64,000 nt of DNA. It comes from Sarcomyxa edulis. Its lineage: Eukaryota > Basidiomycota > Agaricomycetes > Agaricales > Mycenaceae. This document shows positions 11,008 to 23,700 of the stretch, piece by piece. The notes under the pieces were generated by a model, which made no database searches, was not told where the DNA came from, and saw only the letters and a program-made list of their open reading frames with translations. A program made the translations under genes and the position numbers. Numbering within the stretch: the first letter of the stretch is position 1; each line of letters begins with the position of its first letter. The stretch covers positions 682,001 through 746,000 of the forward strand of contig QUOL01000002.1 of the NCBI GenBank assembly GCA_009761415.1, read 5' to 3'.

Positions 11008-14000
11008 TCACTCCCGGCGACGAAAACCCAACCCATCAAACGAAGCAAAAGCAATAGCACGAGGCGCACCTGGGTGACGAAGGTGGAACTCAGCTATTGC
11101 AGCTGGAGCATGCGTCAAATGATCGACCGGCTCCCAAGTATCATCCTCCGGCCCGTAGCCCTTCCAGCGAACCTTGTATTGAAGCTTGCGCCGCCATATC
11201 CGACTGTTGACGATCTCCTCGACCTCTTCCTCTTCGTGATCATCAACCACCACAGGTGCTGGTGGAGGAGGAGGAATGCGGCTAGTGATTGGGTCTGGTT
11301 GAGCTAGCTCTAGCTTAACGACTGGAAAGACTGGGTGGAGACGTCTCATACTGTGTGGAAGTTTGAGGCGATACGCCCCAGGCCCAACAGCCTTTTCCAC
11401 AGTATAAGGGCCCCACCATTTGTGGTCGAGCTTCTTCGAAGGTCGAGTAGTCTTGATGTCTGAGCTATCAAGCCACACGCGATCACCTTTCTGGAAGGTG
11501 GGAGCGGGGGTGCGACGTCGGTTGTAGTAGCGAGCATATTCGTCCTTGGCCTTCTCGATTGCCGCCTTTGCTTCGTCGAGTCCAATCTTCATCCGTTCCT
11601 TGAAGGCATTCACTGACTCAAGGGCGGATGGAGGTTGGTGAGGCTCGAAGCCCATCCGAGGGTGTCGGCCAGTGTCAAGCATGAAAGGTGTCTCTTGCGT
11701 CGACGAGTGAATATGATTGTTGTAGGTGAACTCTCCCATAGGGAGCAGCTCATCCCAATCATCCTGTCGCTCGTTGATGAAGTTACGCAAGTAGCCTTCC
11801 AGCTCCTGGTTGACACGTTCTGTCTGGCCGTCGGATTGGGGGTGGTAAGCGGTGGAGGCGCTGATCTTGATCCCTAGGAGTTGATAAAGCTGACGAGTGA
11901 AGTCGGCAACGAACTGGGGACCACGATCAGAGATGACGTCTCGAGGAAGTCCATGGTGCTTCCACACCTCACGGAGGAAGAGACGCGCGGATCCGCTGGC
12001 GTCTAGTGTGGTGTGGGTAGCAGTGAAATGAGCGCGCTTGGAAAGACGGTCTACCACGACCATGACCGCATCGAAACCATGAGCTTCCGGAAGTTCGACA
12101 ATGAAGTCGACACTAATCTTCTCCCAACGGTTGGTAGGGGTGTCTGTAGGGATCAGTTCACCGGTTGGGGGTCGACGTCGTGTCTTGGTGCGGAGGCAAG
12201 TGTCACAGTGTCGTGTATATTGCCCAATATACCTCGACATCTGTGGCCACCAGTAATTCCTCGACACCAACTCCAAGGTCTTGAACCGGCCCGGATGACC
12301 ACCTACTCTGGAGTCGTGGTGCTGCTCTACAATTCGACGACGCAGGTCATGGGAGGGTGGGACGTACAGCCGGCTGCGGAAGTAAAGTAAACCTTGCTGT
12401 TCGTTCCACTCCGCAGTCTGAAGGGACCGCTGGCCAGACTTTCTCAGCTCTTTGACAGCGCGAGCTACCGTCTCCTCCAGACTATCAGAGTCGTTACGCA
12501 TAGCGAATCTGATATCCTTCAGAATCTGGCTCTCTTCGCCGTCTACCGTTAACCCAGACAGGGCTGCAATTACGAACGTCTCTGGTTTCAACAGGACCAT
12601 ATTGTCGTTGTCACCAGAGCCGTCTCCATGATCGCTCCGACGAGATAGGGCGTCCGGCTTACCCATGGTCTTGCCCGGTTTGTGATATAAGGTGTAATCA
12701 AACCGAGCGAGGAACTGAGACCATCGGGCTTGCCTTCGATTGAGCTTCTGAGCCGAGCGGAAGTACTGGAGATTTTTATGGTCAGTCCAGACTTCCACTG
12801 GGAAAAGCCCACCCTCAAGGAAATGTCTCCACTCTTCGAGAACACGAACAATGGCAAGGAGCTCCTTGTCATGTATCTCGTAGTTGCGCTCCACGGAGCT
12901 TAAGCTCTTGGAATAGAACGCAACCGGGTGCCATTTCCCATCTTCGTCGGATACCTGTTCCAGAACACCACCTGTCGCACGATCGGAAGCATCTGCCTCG
13001 ACTCTGTATGGCTTCGAGTCGTCAGGCATGATGAGTACTGGGGAGGAAGTGATCATAGCCTTGATGAGGTCAAACGCTTGCTGCTCGGACTCACTCCAGC
13101 TGAATTTACGTGAGAGCTGGGTGAGATCGAAGAGGGGACGAGCATGCTTAGAGAAGTTCCTGATGAACCGACGGTAGAAGTTAGTAAACCCCAGAAAGGA
13201 GGATACTTCCTTCTTGTTACTTGGCGTCGGCCATTCAGCAACTCCAGCGACCTTGACCGGATCCATCTTGACTGTGTTCTTGGAGATGATCACGCCCAGA
13301 TACTCTATCTCGAGCTTCTCAAACTCGCACTTGTCGGCTCTCAGGTAGAGTTTGTGTTCCCTGAGGCGTTCAAGAACGAGCCGAGTGACGCGGCGGTGTT
13401 CTTCTAGGGTCTTGGTAAAGATGAGGATGTCGTCCAGATAAACACAGACTACACCTTCCAAGATCAAGTCTTGGAAGATGTCGTTCATCATCGTCTGGAA
13501 GGTAGCCGGGCTGTTGGTTAGTCCAAAGAACATAACCAGTGGTTCAAACAGCCCTCGGTTGGTGCGGAAAGCTGCCTTCCATTCGTCGCCTTCGCGGATC
13601 CGGACGTTGTTGAAACCCCAGCGTACGTCAAGTTTAGTGAAGTACTTCGCACCTTTCAAACGATTGATAAGATTGTTGATGAGTGGAAGAGGGTAGCGGT
13701 TCTTCACTGTGAATGAGTTGAGTACGCGGTAGTCTTGTACAAGACGTAGGCTTCCATCCTTCTTTTTGACAAAGAAGACTGGAGAGGCCATGGGGGATTT
13801 CGACGGGCGGATGCGTCCGGATGCGAGGTTCTCGGTGATGAACTCGTCTAGAGCTTTCTGTTCGACTGGAGACATAGGGTACACCTTGCACCTTGATGTT
13901 TCGGCCTCGGGGACGAGTTCGATAGCATGATCCCAGAGTTTCCGGTCAGGGAGAACGTCAAAGGAATCTTTTTCGAACACGTCCTTGAAGTCGTAAAAGT

Positions 14001-14919
14001 GCTCAGGGAGGCCGTCCAGTGTACTCTTGGCGCTTGCCTTGGCATGAGCCTCGGCGAGGCGTTGAGATACAGTGGTGGTGGCTTGGACAAAGTCAGCCTC
14101 CGGTGCAAGGGACGTGACAAATACACGATCTCCATCCTCAAGAGAGTCTGAAGGATCATGATCGTCGTCGGGTCCCTGGTCTCCAAACTCATCTTCGCTT
14201 TCATCGTCTACATCGTCATCATCATCAACCTCCTCTACCGTAGGCTTGGGAAAGGGGCCAGTCCGTGCTTCAGCCGCTCGTCGTACCTCTGCCTTGAGAG
14301 CGGCACGCTCTTGTTTGGCAGAAGTTCGACAGGTGGAACAGCGAGCTGGGCAACGTGACATAAGGACTTCCCCGGTCTCCCAGTTAACTTCGGGGTTGTG
14401 CTCCCGAAGCCAACCGTGCCCTAGAATCATCTTCTGCGTACCAAGTCGAGTGACAGCAAGCTGGATCCTCTCCGAGTGATCGTGATATCTGAGAACAGTA
14501 TCAACAATCTCAGAGATTGATCCGGCTTCGTTGGGGGTGCCATCGACATTGAAAACTGGAATGGGGCGCAGAAGTTTTCGGGTAGGAATGTTGTTGGTAG
14601 TGACGAACTCTTGGTCTGCATATCCCATACTGGTTGCCCCACTGTCGACTAGGGCTTCAACGCCGACAATGGTTGCGTTCAACGTCGACTCGAGCTCTAC
14701 CTTGAGACAGAGGGATCGGGAGGACGGAACGGCAGCAATGAGACGTCGCGGTAAACGACGCTCCCAGCGGGGTAGCCGAAGGGGAGGAGAAGGAGGAGGG
14801 GATTGCACGGCTGCAATTACTTCAACAGGGTCATCGATAGGGGGAGAAATGTTATTGGGTTCTTCTATCGACAAACAAGCAAAGTAACTGTTACCGGGTC
14901 GCGAGGGCGTGCGGTTCAC
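11008..14919 (-). CDS. Pol polyprotein of nested chromovirus (PR-RT-RNase H-IN-chromodomain)
   Basis: About 1,303 residues, uninterrupted. In order: aspartic protease with ALVDSGATS near residue 85; reverse transcriptase with [16 protein letters not shown] and the catalytic VYLDDILIF near residue 495; RNase H with [14 protein letters not shown] and [10 protein letters not shown]; integrase zinc finger (HH...CDTC) and core with [17 protein letters not shown] and DGQTERVNQ; then an SH3-like GPYTVEK region. Near residues 1235-1280 is a chromodomain ([19 protein letters not shown]), which in chromoviruses directs integration toward modified histones. The frame has no ATG at its start: the first codon counted is GTG overlapping the gag stop as GTGA. 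Expression by -1 frameshift or reinitiation is therefore likely. Confidence 0.95.
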   Translation of the reverse strand: MNRTPSRPGNSYFACLSIEEPNNISPPIDDPVEVIAAVQSPPPSPPLRLPRWERRLPRRLIAAVPSSRSLCLKVELESTLNATIVGVEALVDSGATSMGYADQEFVTTNNIPTRKLLRPIPVFNVDGTPNEAGSISEIVDTVLRYHDHSERIQLAVTRLGTQKMILGHGWLREHNPEVNWETGEVLMSRCPARCSTCRTSAKQERAALKAEVRRAAEARTGPFPKPTVEEVDDDDDVDDESEDEFGDQGPDDDHDPSDSLEDGDRVFVTSLAPEADFVQATTTVSQRLAEAHAKASAKSTLDGLPEHFYDFKDVFEKDSFDVLPDRKLWDHAIELVPEAETSRCKVYPMSPVEQKALDEFITENLASGRIRPSKSPMASPVFFVKKKDGSLRLVQDYRVLNSFTVKNRYPLPLINNLINRLKGAKYFTKLDVRWGFNNVRIREGDEWKAAFRTNRGLFEPLVMFFGLTNSPATFQTMMNDIFQDLILEGVVCVYLDDILIFTKTLEEHRRVTRLVLERLREHKLYLRADKCEFEKLEIEYLGVIISKNTVKMDPVKVAGVAEWPTPSNKKEVSSFLGFTNFYRRFIRNFSKHARPLFDLTQLSRKFSWSESEQQAFDLIKAMITSSPVLIMPDDSKPYRVEADASDRATGGVLEQVSDEDGKWHPVAFYSKSLSSVERNYEIHDKELLAIVRVLEEWRHFLEGGLFPVEVWTDHKNLQYFRSAQKLNRRQARWSQFLARFDYTLYHKPGKTMGKPDALSRRSDHGDGSGDNDNMVLLKPETFVIAALSGLTVDGEESQILKDIRFAMRNDSDSLEETVARAVKELRKSGQRSLQTAEWNEQQGLLYFRSRLYVPPSHDLRRRIVEQHHDSRVGGHPGRFKTLELVSRNYWWPQMSRYIGQYTRHCDTCLRTKTRRRPPTGELIPTDTPTNRWEKISVDFIVELPEAHGFDAVMVVVDRLSKRAHFTATHTTLDASGSARLFLREVWKHHGLPRDVISDRGPQFVADFTRQLYQLLGIKISASTAYHPQSDGQTERVNQELEGYLRNFINERQDDWDELLPMGEFTYNNHIHSSTQETPFMLDTGRHPRMGFEPHQPPSALESVNAFKERMKIGLDEAKAAIEKAKDEYARYYNRRRTPAPTFQKGDRVWLDSSDIKTTRPSKKLDHKWWGPYTVEKAVGPGAYRLKLPHSMRRLHPVFPVVKLELAQPDPITSRIPPPPPAPVVVDDHEEEEVEEIVNSRIWRRKLQYKVRWKGYGPEDDTWEPVDHLTHAPAAIAEFHLRHPGAPRAIAFASFDGLGFRRRE

Positions 14920-16145
14920 TCGCGACGTCCCGGAAAATCCTCTTCTTCCTCTTCCTTCGCCAATGCACCAAGATCGAGACGGGCATGGTAATCTGCGACA
15001 ACCTCCTCAATATCTTCTTCCGACAGGACCGCCCGGATGTCACGAGCGTTAGGGCAATTTCGAGAGAAATGCCCCATCTTACCGCATCGGAAACATACGA
15101 CAGTAGATCCAGGGCGAGTATTGGCGCGGCGAGCGGCATCGATATCCATCGGATCACCCGGTGGAAGCGGTGCCTCTGCGACAGGAGGGATTGGGGCAGG
15201 AGGGCGTGGATGGGCAGGAGCTCCATGAAGGAGACCTGAACGAGCGGCGGCTGTCCTGGGCGCGGCTCGAGAGAAAGGAGCAGAGCGTCGGAAGGAGTCG
15301 AAGGTCTCAACTTCAGCCATGTTCGTCTCAAGAGTCCTGGCTCTTTTGATCCATTCGTCGAGGTCAGACGAGCTAGGTCGGTGGACATCTTCACCAATCA
15401 GACGAGAGAGGGAGGCCTTGAGGCCGCGACGGAAGCGTAGGACCACAGTTTCCTGCGATCCGGTGCCATCCATCAAGCCGGCAATGGTGGCAAGATCAAG
15501 GAACTCGTCGGTGTAATCGTCGACAGAGCGGGACCGCTGATAGTAGTCCGTACCTTCTAGCCTGAGGAGAGCCTTTCCCTTCTCATCCTCTTCGCAAAAC
15601 CTCTCGACGAACATCTGCTCGAAGGCTTTCCAAGAGGGGAAACGGGGAGTGTGGTGGAGGGACTCGTAACGAAGGACTTCCTGAACGAAGGTAGCAGCGC
15701 GTCCGGACTGGAAGAAGGCTAAGGTCCACCTTATCCTAGCATCCTCGGACGCAAAGGAGACGGTAGAGGCGTAAAGGACGGCGCTCGCGAGGAAGGCACG
15801 ACCACTCTTCCTGCTACCGTCATAGACAGCAGGGAGGGGGACTCGAGCATGGGGAAGGGAAGGGGGAGCAGCAGGAGGGGGAAGAGGGATAGGAATTGGA
15901 GCTGGGGGAGGGGGGGGAGGAGCAGTATTCTGCGTACCGCTCTGCAACTGCAACAACTTCAACATTGCGTCCAATTTCTTTTCTAGGTCATCTAGCTTGA
16001 CCTCTCTGCCCATATCGCGATGATGGAGGTCTTCCAGCTTCTCCTGGATGGAGCTGAGGGTGAGATCAGTGTCCATTGATAAGGAGATGTCAGGGAGATC
16101 GGATCTGATAAGGGGCAGGGGTGAGGAGGGGGCTGCAGGAAGCAC
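14916..16145 (-). CDS. Gag of nested chromovirus
   Basis: 409 residues. The N-terminus holds a coiled-coil-like segment ([20 protein letters not shown]) and then a proline-rich linker. A retrotransposon capsid domain follows ([35 protein letters not shown]). The C-terminus carries a CCHC zinc knuckle, [14 protein letters not shown], near residue 350, and an acidic tail. Its TGA overlaps the beginning of the pol frame by four bases (GTGA), with pol in the -1 frame. The product would package the element RNA. Confidence 0.94.
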   Translation of the reverse strand: MLPAAPSSPLPLIRSDLPDISLSMDTDLTLSSIQEKLEDLHHRDMGREVKLDDLEKKLDAMLKLLQLQSGTQNTAPPPPPPAPIPIPLPPPAAPPSLPHARVPLPAVYDGSRKSGRAFLASAVLYASTVSFASEDARIRWTLAFFQSGRAATFVQEVLRYESLHHTPRFPSWKAFEQMFVERFCEEDEKGKALLRLEGTDYYQRSRSVDDYTDEFLDLATIAGLMDGTGSQETVVLRFRRGLKASLSRLIGEDVHRPSSSDLDEWIKRARTLETNMAEVETFDSFRRSAPFSRAAPRTAAARSGLLHGAPAHPRPPAPIPPVAEAPLPPGDPMDIDAARRANTRPGSTVVCFRCGKMGHFSRNCPNARDIRAVLSEEDIEEVVADYHARLDLGALAKEEEEEDFPGRRE

Positions 16146-16253
16146 AGAGGGGGATGAAGGAGGAGAGGGCGAGCTTGTAGCGTCGCTGTCTGGGGCTCCA
16201 AATCGACCTATGGTGCTAGACAGACCGGTCCTTGTTGGGAGATCCTATTCTGC

Positions 16254-16583
16254 TGTAAGGGCAACCTCAAGATGGCAGCAATCTGCACAACAACAGAGGG
16301 GAATCCAAAGATATATAGATCAGATAAGGTAGATACAACAGAGAAGTAGATGTACTGCATACCTGCACAACAACAGAGGGGAATCCAAAGAGAATAGGAT
16401 AAGGAAACCCTTGCTGCTGGCAGGCTTGACCGCTTTGCTGGCGCGTGACGCGTGACGTCACGTCACGCGAAAAGCGCGAGATAGAATGAAGGGGAAAAGG
16501 GAAAGATAGGTACAGGTAGTAAGAAGGAAAGGAAAGAAAAGGAAAGGTATAGTAGATTGTCCGTTAAGGGGAGTCCCCTTACA
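16254..16583 (-). repeat. 5' LTR of nested chromovirus
   Basis: Same 330 bp as the other LTR with one G/A difference in the GGAAA tract. Carries the CRE-like TGACGTCA at 16453-16460. No convincing tRNA primer site was seen in the bases just inside it. Confidence 0.95.
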
Positions 16584-16588
16584 TCCTC

Positions 16589-19500
16589 CTGACGCGGTAT
16601 TTCGACCAACAGCAAGAGGAAATGTGAAGGGAAAGCCAGGAAGGGCATCCGAGCCCTCAACCCAAGGTTCCGGACCTGCAAGAATTGACGAAGCATCTAG
16701 GACCCTTCCGGCGGAAGAAATGGCCAGTCCAGAACTTATTCCGGTAGACGTGAGGCGAGAACGAGTTACAGTACGTGATTTGGTGGACCAGGACGTTACA
16801 ATGCGAGAAATCAAAAAGGATCGACCGAGTGCGCAGCGAAATTCCAGAAAAGAGACTAAAGAACCGCGACAAGAAGACAGGGCGCAGGGGAAGCAAGAGG
16901 AGGCGAAAGAAAAGCCTAAAGTAACGGGACGGCAATCCGCTGTGTCAGCAAAGGTCCAAAGCTCCAAAGTCCTGGATCAAATTCTCGACTTACCAATTTC
17001 GTTGCCGTTACGAGATGTCTTAGGGACGTCCAAAGAGCTAAGCGTAGAATTGGCTGAGCAGCTGAAGCCTCGAAATTCCAAGACATTGATGGAGAACGCA
17101 AAGGTGGAGAGGCTATCGGTGATGGCGATTACCCACCAGACACGAACAAGAGGCGTGTTAATCGAACTTCGAATGGAATGTGATAATAGGCCAGTTTCGG
17201 CTTTCATTGACACGGGTTCCCAGCTGAACGTTGTGAGTGCAAGACTTGTACACTCGACAATTCGAAGACCTATTGACAGAACCAAGGAGATTAGTATGGG
17301 AGATGCGAACGGCGGCGAAGGAACTTTGATCGGCTTGATAGAAGACGTACCTTTGTCGTGCGGTGCCGTGCACACTAAGGCCAACATGTTTGTGGGAGAG
17401 AACGTCCCCTTTGATCTGCTATTAGGAAGGCCGTGGCAGCGTGGTAACTTGGTATCAATTGACGAAAGGCTCGATGGAACGTACCTTTTGTTCAAAGATC
17501 CTAGCACCCTGATGCCTAGGTACGAGATTCTGGCCCAACCTGACGGATTATCTTCAATGTTCCAGCCTCGAAGAGACACTCGAGTGTCTGCCGCGACCTT
17601 TTTCATGCGAACGTGGAACAACGAGAGTAAGGAAGAAGAGGGGAATGAGAACGCCAAGGAACATTTCGGAATGATTGTGCTCCGGCAATTAAAAAGAATT
17701 ATTTTTAATTTTGGAAACACGATCGGATCCATGATTGGCGCCTTTGGCGCTCGCCACTTATCTCCAATCCTATCGGCTATCTCCGCAAAATTTTCTTCAA
17801 TGCAGAACTTACAAAGTTCAGATACTCATGTAACGCCAAGGTCCCCTACGCCCAGTAGTCCAGACACTATGGGCAGGATTCTCGATATCGTATCTATAAC
17901 ACAGTTGTCCCTTCAAGGCAGGGGGAGATATAAAGCCGAAGTCTCCGTCTTCAACCAGCCATCAATCATTTCTTCAATGTATCATCAATCCGACGTCCGT
18001 TCTCACTTACCTCCCAACCAAATTCTTACTCGCTCTCGGATCCATGACCCGGGTCCGTTCGACATTCCGTTTGTCAACGAGTCACCTTTCCGTACACTTC
18101 ACCACGTTGCTCAGAGTCAGCTTGACGCGTTCTTCGATCATGTACCTCTTCGACGTCGAACCATTTTCATGGCTACCGAGCAGGGTGCAGTTCTCGAGCC
18201 AGCGTACGACGAGCACGGACACTTTGTGCGTGAATTTGCTTTGCCAAACGCCTGTGTCGTGGTCAGCAACACAGAAACTGGCTTGCCCAGTCAGATGACA
18301 GGCCACCTCCTTGCACGACTCTACGAGACACCTCCTCAAGGCCCTACTAGGTGGCCTCTTGAGTCAGTCACTCACGCCAGTCCATTCATTGCTAATATCA
18401 TCACCCACGTCTCCGCGTGTCATGCTGCCGCCGAAGCTGCGAATCCTCCTCCTCCTCCCCATAATCCCGTAAATCCGCCTTCCAGTGTAGAATCTCCGCT
18501 TCGTGCTCCCACTCCGCCGTCCACGCCAGCTTTCATCAGGTTTCCGATTGTGCCAATAACGTTGCCGCGTGAGTTTGTGAATGGTCGGATTCCGGGCGGG
18601 CTTCCCTCCTTCCTAGACCTTAGTTCCCCATCTCCACCTCCTCTCGTATCTCCAATAATACAATCTCCACGCCCTCAGGTTGCAGCGCTACCCACCCGGG
18701 AGCTCGAACGAAGCCTAGAGCGTGCCTCCGAACGCAGTGTTGCGAGCGACTCCGCCACTACAGAGATTCCTCGAGCAGCTACAGCGCCTGTTTCTATTCA
18801 TGAACTGTACGTCGAACGCTTACGGCTCGCTTTCAAACTCCGTTTGTTCATCAATTCTCCCCTCCAAAGAACACGCAGTGTCCCCAACCTGAAACGCTCA
18901 GCGTCCGCAATGGGTTCCAGTTCAGAAACCGACTCCGACAAGGGTTTTAACCGATACGTTCGCCATGTACGCCGTAACCTTCGAGTCACGGAATGGTTGC
19001 TCAACACGGATTCATCGGAGGAAGGACCTCCACCTTCAGAATCAGAAGAAGACATTGCGCCATACAACTCCCCCATTCACCTTCCACATTCGTCGTCTAT
19101 CGCAGTGCAGCTTGTACCCACTGTTTTATCCCCCGGCTCGGCTATGTCCGAAGATAGAAGTATCAGCTCCGAGTCGTTGGCCCCCGTATCGTCCGCGTCC
19201 CAGTCGTCAAATGCTTCCAGCTCATCGTCTCTTGAGTTCGTTCAGTCGATTGCGGCGGAAGCCGCCGCGGTTGGCTCGGAAACAGACTCTGGGCTTGAGC
19301 AGAAGACAAGTCATCGCTCGCCCTCTCGTCAACGCCATATTGATTTTTCGTCAGACGATTCAGAGCTTTCAACCGAAGAAATTAAGGCGATAGTACACGA
19401 GGACATTCCCAACGATCCTAGCGCGCTCTACCACGGAAAACACGACATCGTCATCATCTATTACTTCCGCAACGCCAACAAGATTGCTTATTCGGAAATG

Positions 19501-20085
19501 TTTCGCGACTTACAGGAGCGCCTGCCGGGTGCCTTCGAGGACAAAACCCTGGTCGAGCAAACTCTGGATCTCGACAGGTGCTTTGACAGTCTTCCGAGGG
19601 ACGAGTGGGAGGGAGGTTTCTGTGCGTACGAGCCAGTTGTACCCGCCGACCTTGCGTGGAGGACAACTTTTGAGCCGTTCGAGCAAGAGCGTATGAAGAA
19701 AGAGTACGGTGTGTGGGCGGGACGTCTTACCGAGTTGATTGCGATCCGAGAAGAACTCCAGCACGGAATCTGCTACCTTTTGGAGATCTTATGCGGACGA
19801 AACCTCGGGGATGAAGTCGAGAGACGACGAATTTATCCCGGTAGCTTCCTTCATGACTTTCCCGTCAATCGTTCCGGCATCGTCACCGAGCATGAGTTTC
19901 GCTTTCTTGTTTCCCTCGTCGACCTCTTCCGAAAGCAAGGCTGCAATCGCGTGGCGGACGAAATATATAACACTCTTCGCATCTGCTTTCATGACTTCAC
20001 AGCCATCCGGGCCATGTTGGACGATAAAGTATTCGACGCAGAACACACCAAATGGATGGGATTCGGTCTTGAACGCATTGACTAG
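16589..20085 (+). CDS. Protease and uncharacterised region of outer element (3' part of split gag-protease ORF)
   Basis: Continuation of the frame that starts at 9056. A retropepsin-like domain lies near 17160-17480, with VSAFIDTGSQLNVVSARLV as the active site (DTG) and LLLGRPW as the second conserved strand. After it comes about 850 residues I cannot assign: a Pro/Ser-rich linker, a block around ATEQGAVLEPAYDEHGHFV, and a C-terminal folded-looking block (LTELIAIREELQHGICYLL, FRFLVSLVDLFRKQGCNR) ending at 20085. Similar tails occur, to my recollection, in agaricomycete elements but have no assigned function. There is no ATG at the junction, so the piece is not expressed independently in its present state. 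Confidence 0.85.
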
Positions 20086-20618
20086 AGGAGGGGTATCCAA
20101 AAGTACGTTTTGTAAATCTAAAAGGTCTTCGAGCGCTTACATCCCGTCATGGACGTCAAGCTCGTCAGGATTATCCCCCTCCCCACAGTTGTCATCTCCC
20201 TGGCCTTCCTCCATTTTCAAACCTCGTATTTGTCACTACCATGTACAACAAACTCTGCCGACACCCACTGAGGCTCGAACTTCATCGTTCCCCGCGGACC
20301 CGGCAAAGACGACCGACAACCATTGCCGACTCGTAGTCTCGATATCATCCTACTTACGCTTTACTCGTTCAAGCCTCTCTAACAATGTTACCTCATGTTG
20401 GCCATTGCGGTTCAGCTCGTACCTATATGCTTCCATTTCTTCCGGGTTTTCAAGTCTGCATACTGTCCTTACAAGTTGGGATTTAGCTTCTCGTAGCTCA
20501 TTTTGTGTACCGAACCAATTTTCATTGAGTTCAACTAATTCGGTGCCCAGTTTGACTTCGAAGAATTCTTTCGGTCCCAATATTTGGCGCTGTTTTTCCG
20601 TAAGGCTATCGGACTCTG
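19789..20618 (-). other. Antisense coding-like stretch inside the outer element
   Basis: On the minus strand the region opposite the gag-protease/pol junction reads like protein in several adjoining pieces. One is 20618-20350 (containing FFEVKLGTELVELNENW and REAKSQLVRTVCRLENPEE). Another is near 20310-20225 (MKFEPQWVSAEFVVHGSD). A third runs from about 20214 to 19789 with one in-frame TAA, and contains GVFCVEYFIVQHGPDGCEV. The breaks coincide with GTAAGT and GTAAGC words, but the gaps (23-28 bases) are too short for normal fungal introns. It may be a decayed or inverted coding segment, or a chance reading opposite plus-strand coding sequence. Confidence 0.35.
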
Positions 20619-20752
20619 AATCGGAGTGTCCTCAGCTCGCAGAAGAGTCAGAGTCGGATGACAAAGAGGATACGGATGCCGAGGAAGAGGATGAAAGTGA
20701 CCTTTACTTCTTATGCCCCGAGGATAACACAGCTGATGCTCAAGCATTCACC

Positions 20753-23700
20753 ATGTACAAGAGAGTAGACAAGAAGGTCCACCCTGTATCAGGAACGTTC
20801 CCTCAGGAGGCGCAAGTTCGAAGAACTATTCCCGAAGATCCGTTACTGTCACTTCCGTACTTAACAAAGACTCCTCCCGAGTTTGTGCCGACGGCCAAGT
20901 TGACTGAGGAACGACTTGCACAGTTAAACGTCAACGGAGATAACTTTCTTTGGCCAGAGGAAGAGAAGCTGTTCAAACACATTATGTTGCTAAACGAAGA
21001 AGCAATCGCTTTCGAAGAGAAGGATCGAGGAACATTGAAAGAATCTTATTTTTCCCCGTATATAATTCCGACAGTCCCACATACGCCTTGGGAATACAAA
21101 AACATTCCGATTCCGCCAGGAATAAAAGAGAAGGTACTTGACCTGTTGAAATCCAAGATAGAAGCGGGAGTCTATGAGCCAAGCCAGTCAGCCTATCGAT
21201 CGAGATGGTTTTGCGTGTTGAAGAAGAATGGGAAGTTGAGAATTGTCCATGACCTTCAGCCATTAAACAAGGTCACAATCCGAGATGCAGGGCTACCACC
21301 AATTGTGGATGACTTTGTAGAAGGATTTGGTGGCCGACAATGCTATACCGTCTTCGACCTATTCTGGGGATTTGATGCTCGAAAGACGCATCCTGATAGT
21401 CGTGATCTGACTGCATTCCTCACACCGCTTGGACTTCTTCGCATCACATCATTGCCAATGGGATTTACGAACTCTCCTGCCGAATTTCAGAAATGTATGG
21501 TCTTTATTCTACAAGACGAAATCCCCCACATTGCACATATTTTCATTGACGACTTACCTATCAAGGGACCCAAGACCCAATACCTAGACAATGAAGGAAA
21601 GCCGGAGACGCTAAAGGAGAATCCAGGAATCAGGCGCTTCATTTGGGAACACGCAGTTGATGTACACCGCATTATGCACAGAATCAAGTGTGCCGGTGCT
21701 ACTTTTGCCCCCAAGAAAGCCCAGATTTGTCGCCCTGAAGTACTCATTGTTGGTCAGAAGTGCACACCTATGGGAAGGCTTCCAGATGATGATAAAGTTG
21801 AGAAGATCTTGAAATGGGGTCCGTTGACAAATCCACGAGAAGTCAGACGCTTTTTGGGATTATGCGGAACTGTGAGAATCTGGATCAAGGATTACTCGCT
21901 TCTGGTCAAACCTCTAACGGAACTGTATCGACAAGGATTCGAGTTTGAATGGAATGAGCGCCGGCAGAAAGCCTTTGACCGCATCAAAACTTTGGTCGCG
22001 TCTGCACCAGCTCTTCGTGCCATTGACTATGAATCAGACCTTCCAGCATTTCTGTCGGTGGATTCAAGCTTCAAAGCTGTAGGCTTAATTCTGTCCCAGC
22101 TAGACGAACAAGGAAGAAGGCGACCAGCTAGATATGGATCAATTCCCATGAGCGAGCGAGAGTCCCGCTATTCTCAGCCAAAGCTAGAATTGTTTGGACT
22201 TTATCGAGCACTCCGACACTGGAGGCTATATCTGATTGGTCTCAAGAATTTCAATGTGGAAGTAGACGCGCAGTACATCAAGGGAATGCTCAATGAACCA
22301 GATCTTCAACCGAATGCGGCCATCAATCGCTGGATTCAAGGAATCTTAATGTTTGATTTCAAACTCATTCATGTTCCTGCCACGCGGTTTAAAGGGCCTG
22401 ATGCTTTATCTCGTAGAGAACCAACCTCTGATGAAGAAGTAGTTAGCGATGACGACTCTTGGCTTGACGACATTGCATTGCTTACTTTCATTCCCGATCA
22501 CAAATTACCACCTTTTGATCTGTCAGCATCTCAAAGTCTCCCCTATTCACCGCAGAGCCTTCCATCATGCCAAGTGAATGCCGCACGGATAGCTCAAGAA
22601 CGATCTTTGCTGGACATCCAGAAATTTCTCAAGACTTTGGAAACACCAAAGTTCGACTCTCCCCAGAAAGCCCGCCGCTTCACTGCCAAAGCTACTCAGT
22701 TTTTCACCAAGGGAGATCAAATGTTCAAAAGAAACAAAGGAAAGCCTCCCCTTCTTGTCATATTCAAACCAGAAACACGTCTTGCTATTCTCACGCAAGC
22801 ACACGAGAACCTCGGTCACCGTGGAGTGCAATCAGTTTTCAATACCCTTCGACTTCGCTTCTATTGGCCCCATCTCAGAGCCGACGTCATGCATCATGTT
22901 CAGTCCTGTCTCGAATGCCAACGCCGAAGCCTTAAGCGAATGGAAATTCCCATCACTGTATCGGTCCCCGTAACTCTCTTCGCAAAGATTTATATCGACA
23001 TCATGCACATGCCATTAGCGCAAGGATACACATGCATTGTCGCAGCAAGAGACGACCTGTCTGGAACATGCGAAGCCAAGGCTCTTAAAAAGCATACCTC
23101 TCGCAATCTAGCAAACTTCTTTTGGGAATATATTTACTGTCGCTATGGAGCCCCACAACGAGTCGTAACAGATAATGGACCAGAGGTCAAGGGTGCATTT
23201 GCTAAATTGCTGGACAGAATGAAACTGCCACAAGTCAGGATTTCAGCCTACAACAAACATGCAAACGGAGTGGTGGAACGAGGTCATTTCACACTGAGAG
23301 AAGCTATAATTAAAACCTGCAAGGGCAAGATCTCAGATTGGCCAAACTACGTTCCAGATGCAGTATTCGCTGATCGTGTCACCATCAACCGATCGACCGG
23401 CTTCTCACCCTTCCAACTTCTACATGCGACTGATCCGGTACTACCGTTTGATTTGACGGAAGCCACCTTTTTGGTCGAAGGGTTTCGAGCCGGAATCTCT
23501 ACCTCTGAATTGCTAGCCCTTCGAATTCGTCAGCTTCACAAACATGAAGAAGACCTGGCGCGCGCTGCTGAAACTCTTCGCAAGTCTCGATTCAAATCTA
23601 AGGCACAGTTTGAAAAACGATTCCATCGCAAGCTTCAAAAGGATCTGTATAAAGCTGGAGAACTTGTGCTGATACGCAACACTGCAGTCGAAGTCCAGAT

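Larger units (their letters stand above)
10632..16583 (-). mobile_element. Nested chromovirus (Ty3/Gypsy with chromodomain), minus strand
   Basis: Complete young LTR retrotransposon inserted into the gag-protease frame of the outer element. LTRs are 330 bp (10632-10961 and 16254-16583), beginning TGTAAGG and ending CCTTACA. They differ by one base that I could find (G to A in the GGAAA repeat near 16540). The perfect 5-bp duplication TCCTC flanks it (10627-10631 and 16584-16588). Its gag and pol frames are both open on the minus strand. All of this indicates recent, possibly still active, transposition. Confidence 0.96.

Noticed and set aside
14891..15397. 168-codon minus-strand frame overlapping chromovirus gag
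   Set aside because: Out of frame with an evident gag including its zinc knuckle; a shadow reading.
19739..20580. N-terminal extension of the outer pol frame
   Set aside because: The frame is open, but the Ser/Pro-rich content looks like an antisense reading; pol-like sequence begins near 20600.
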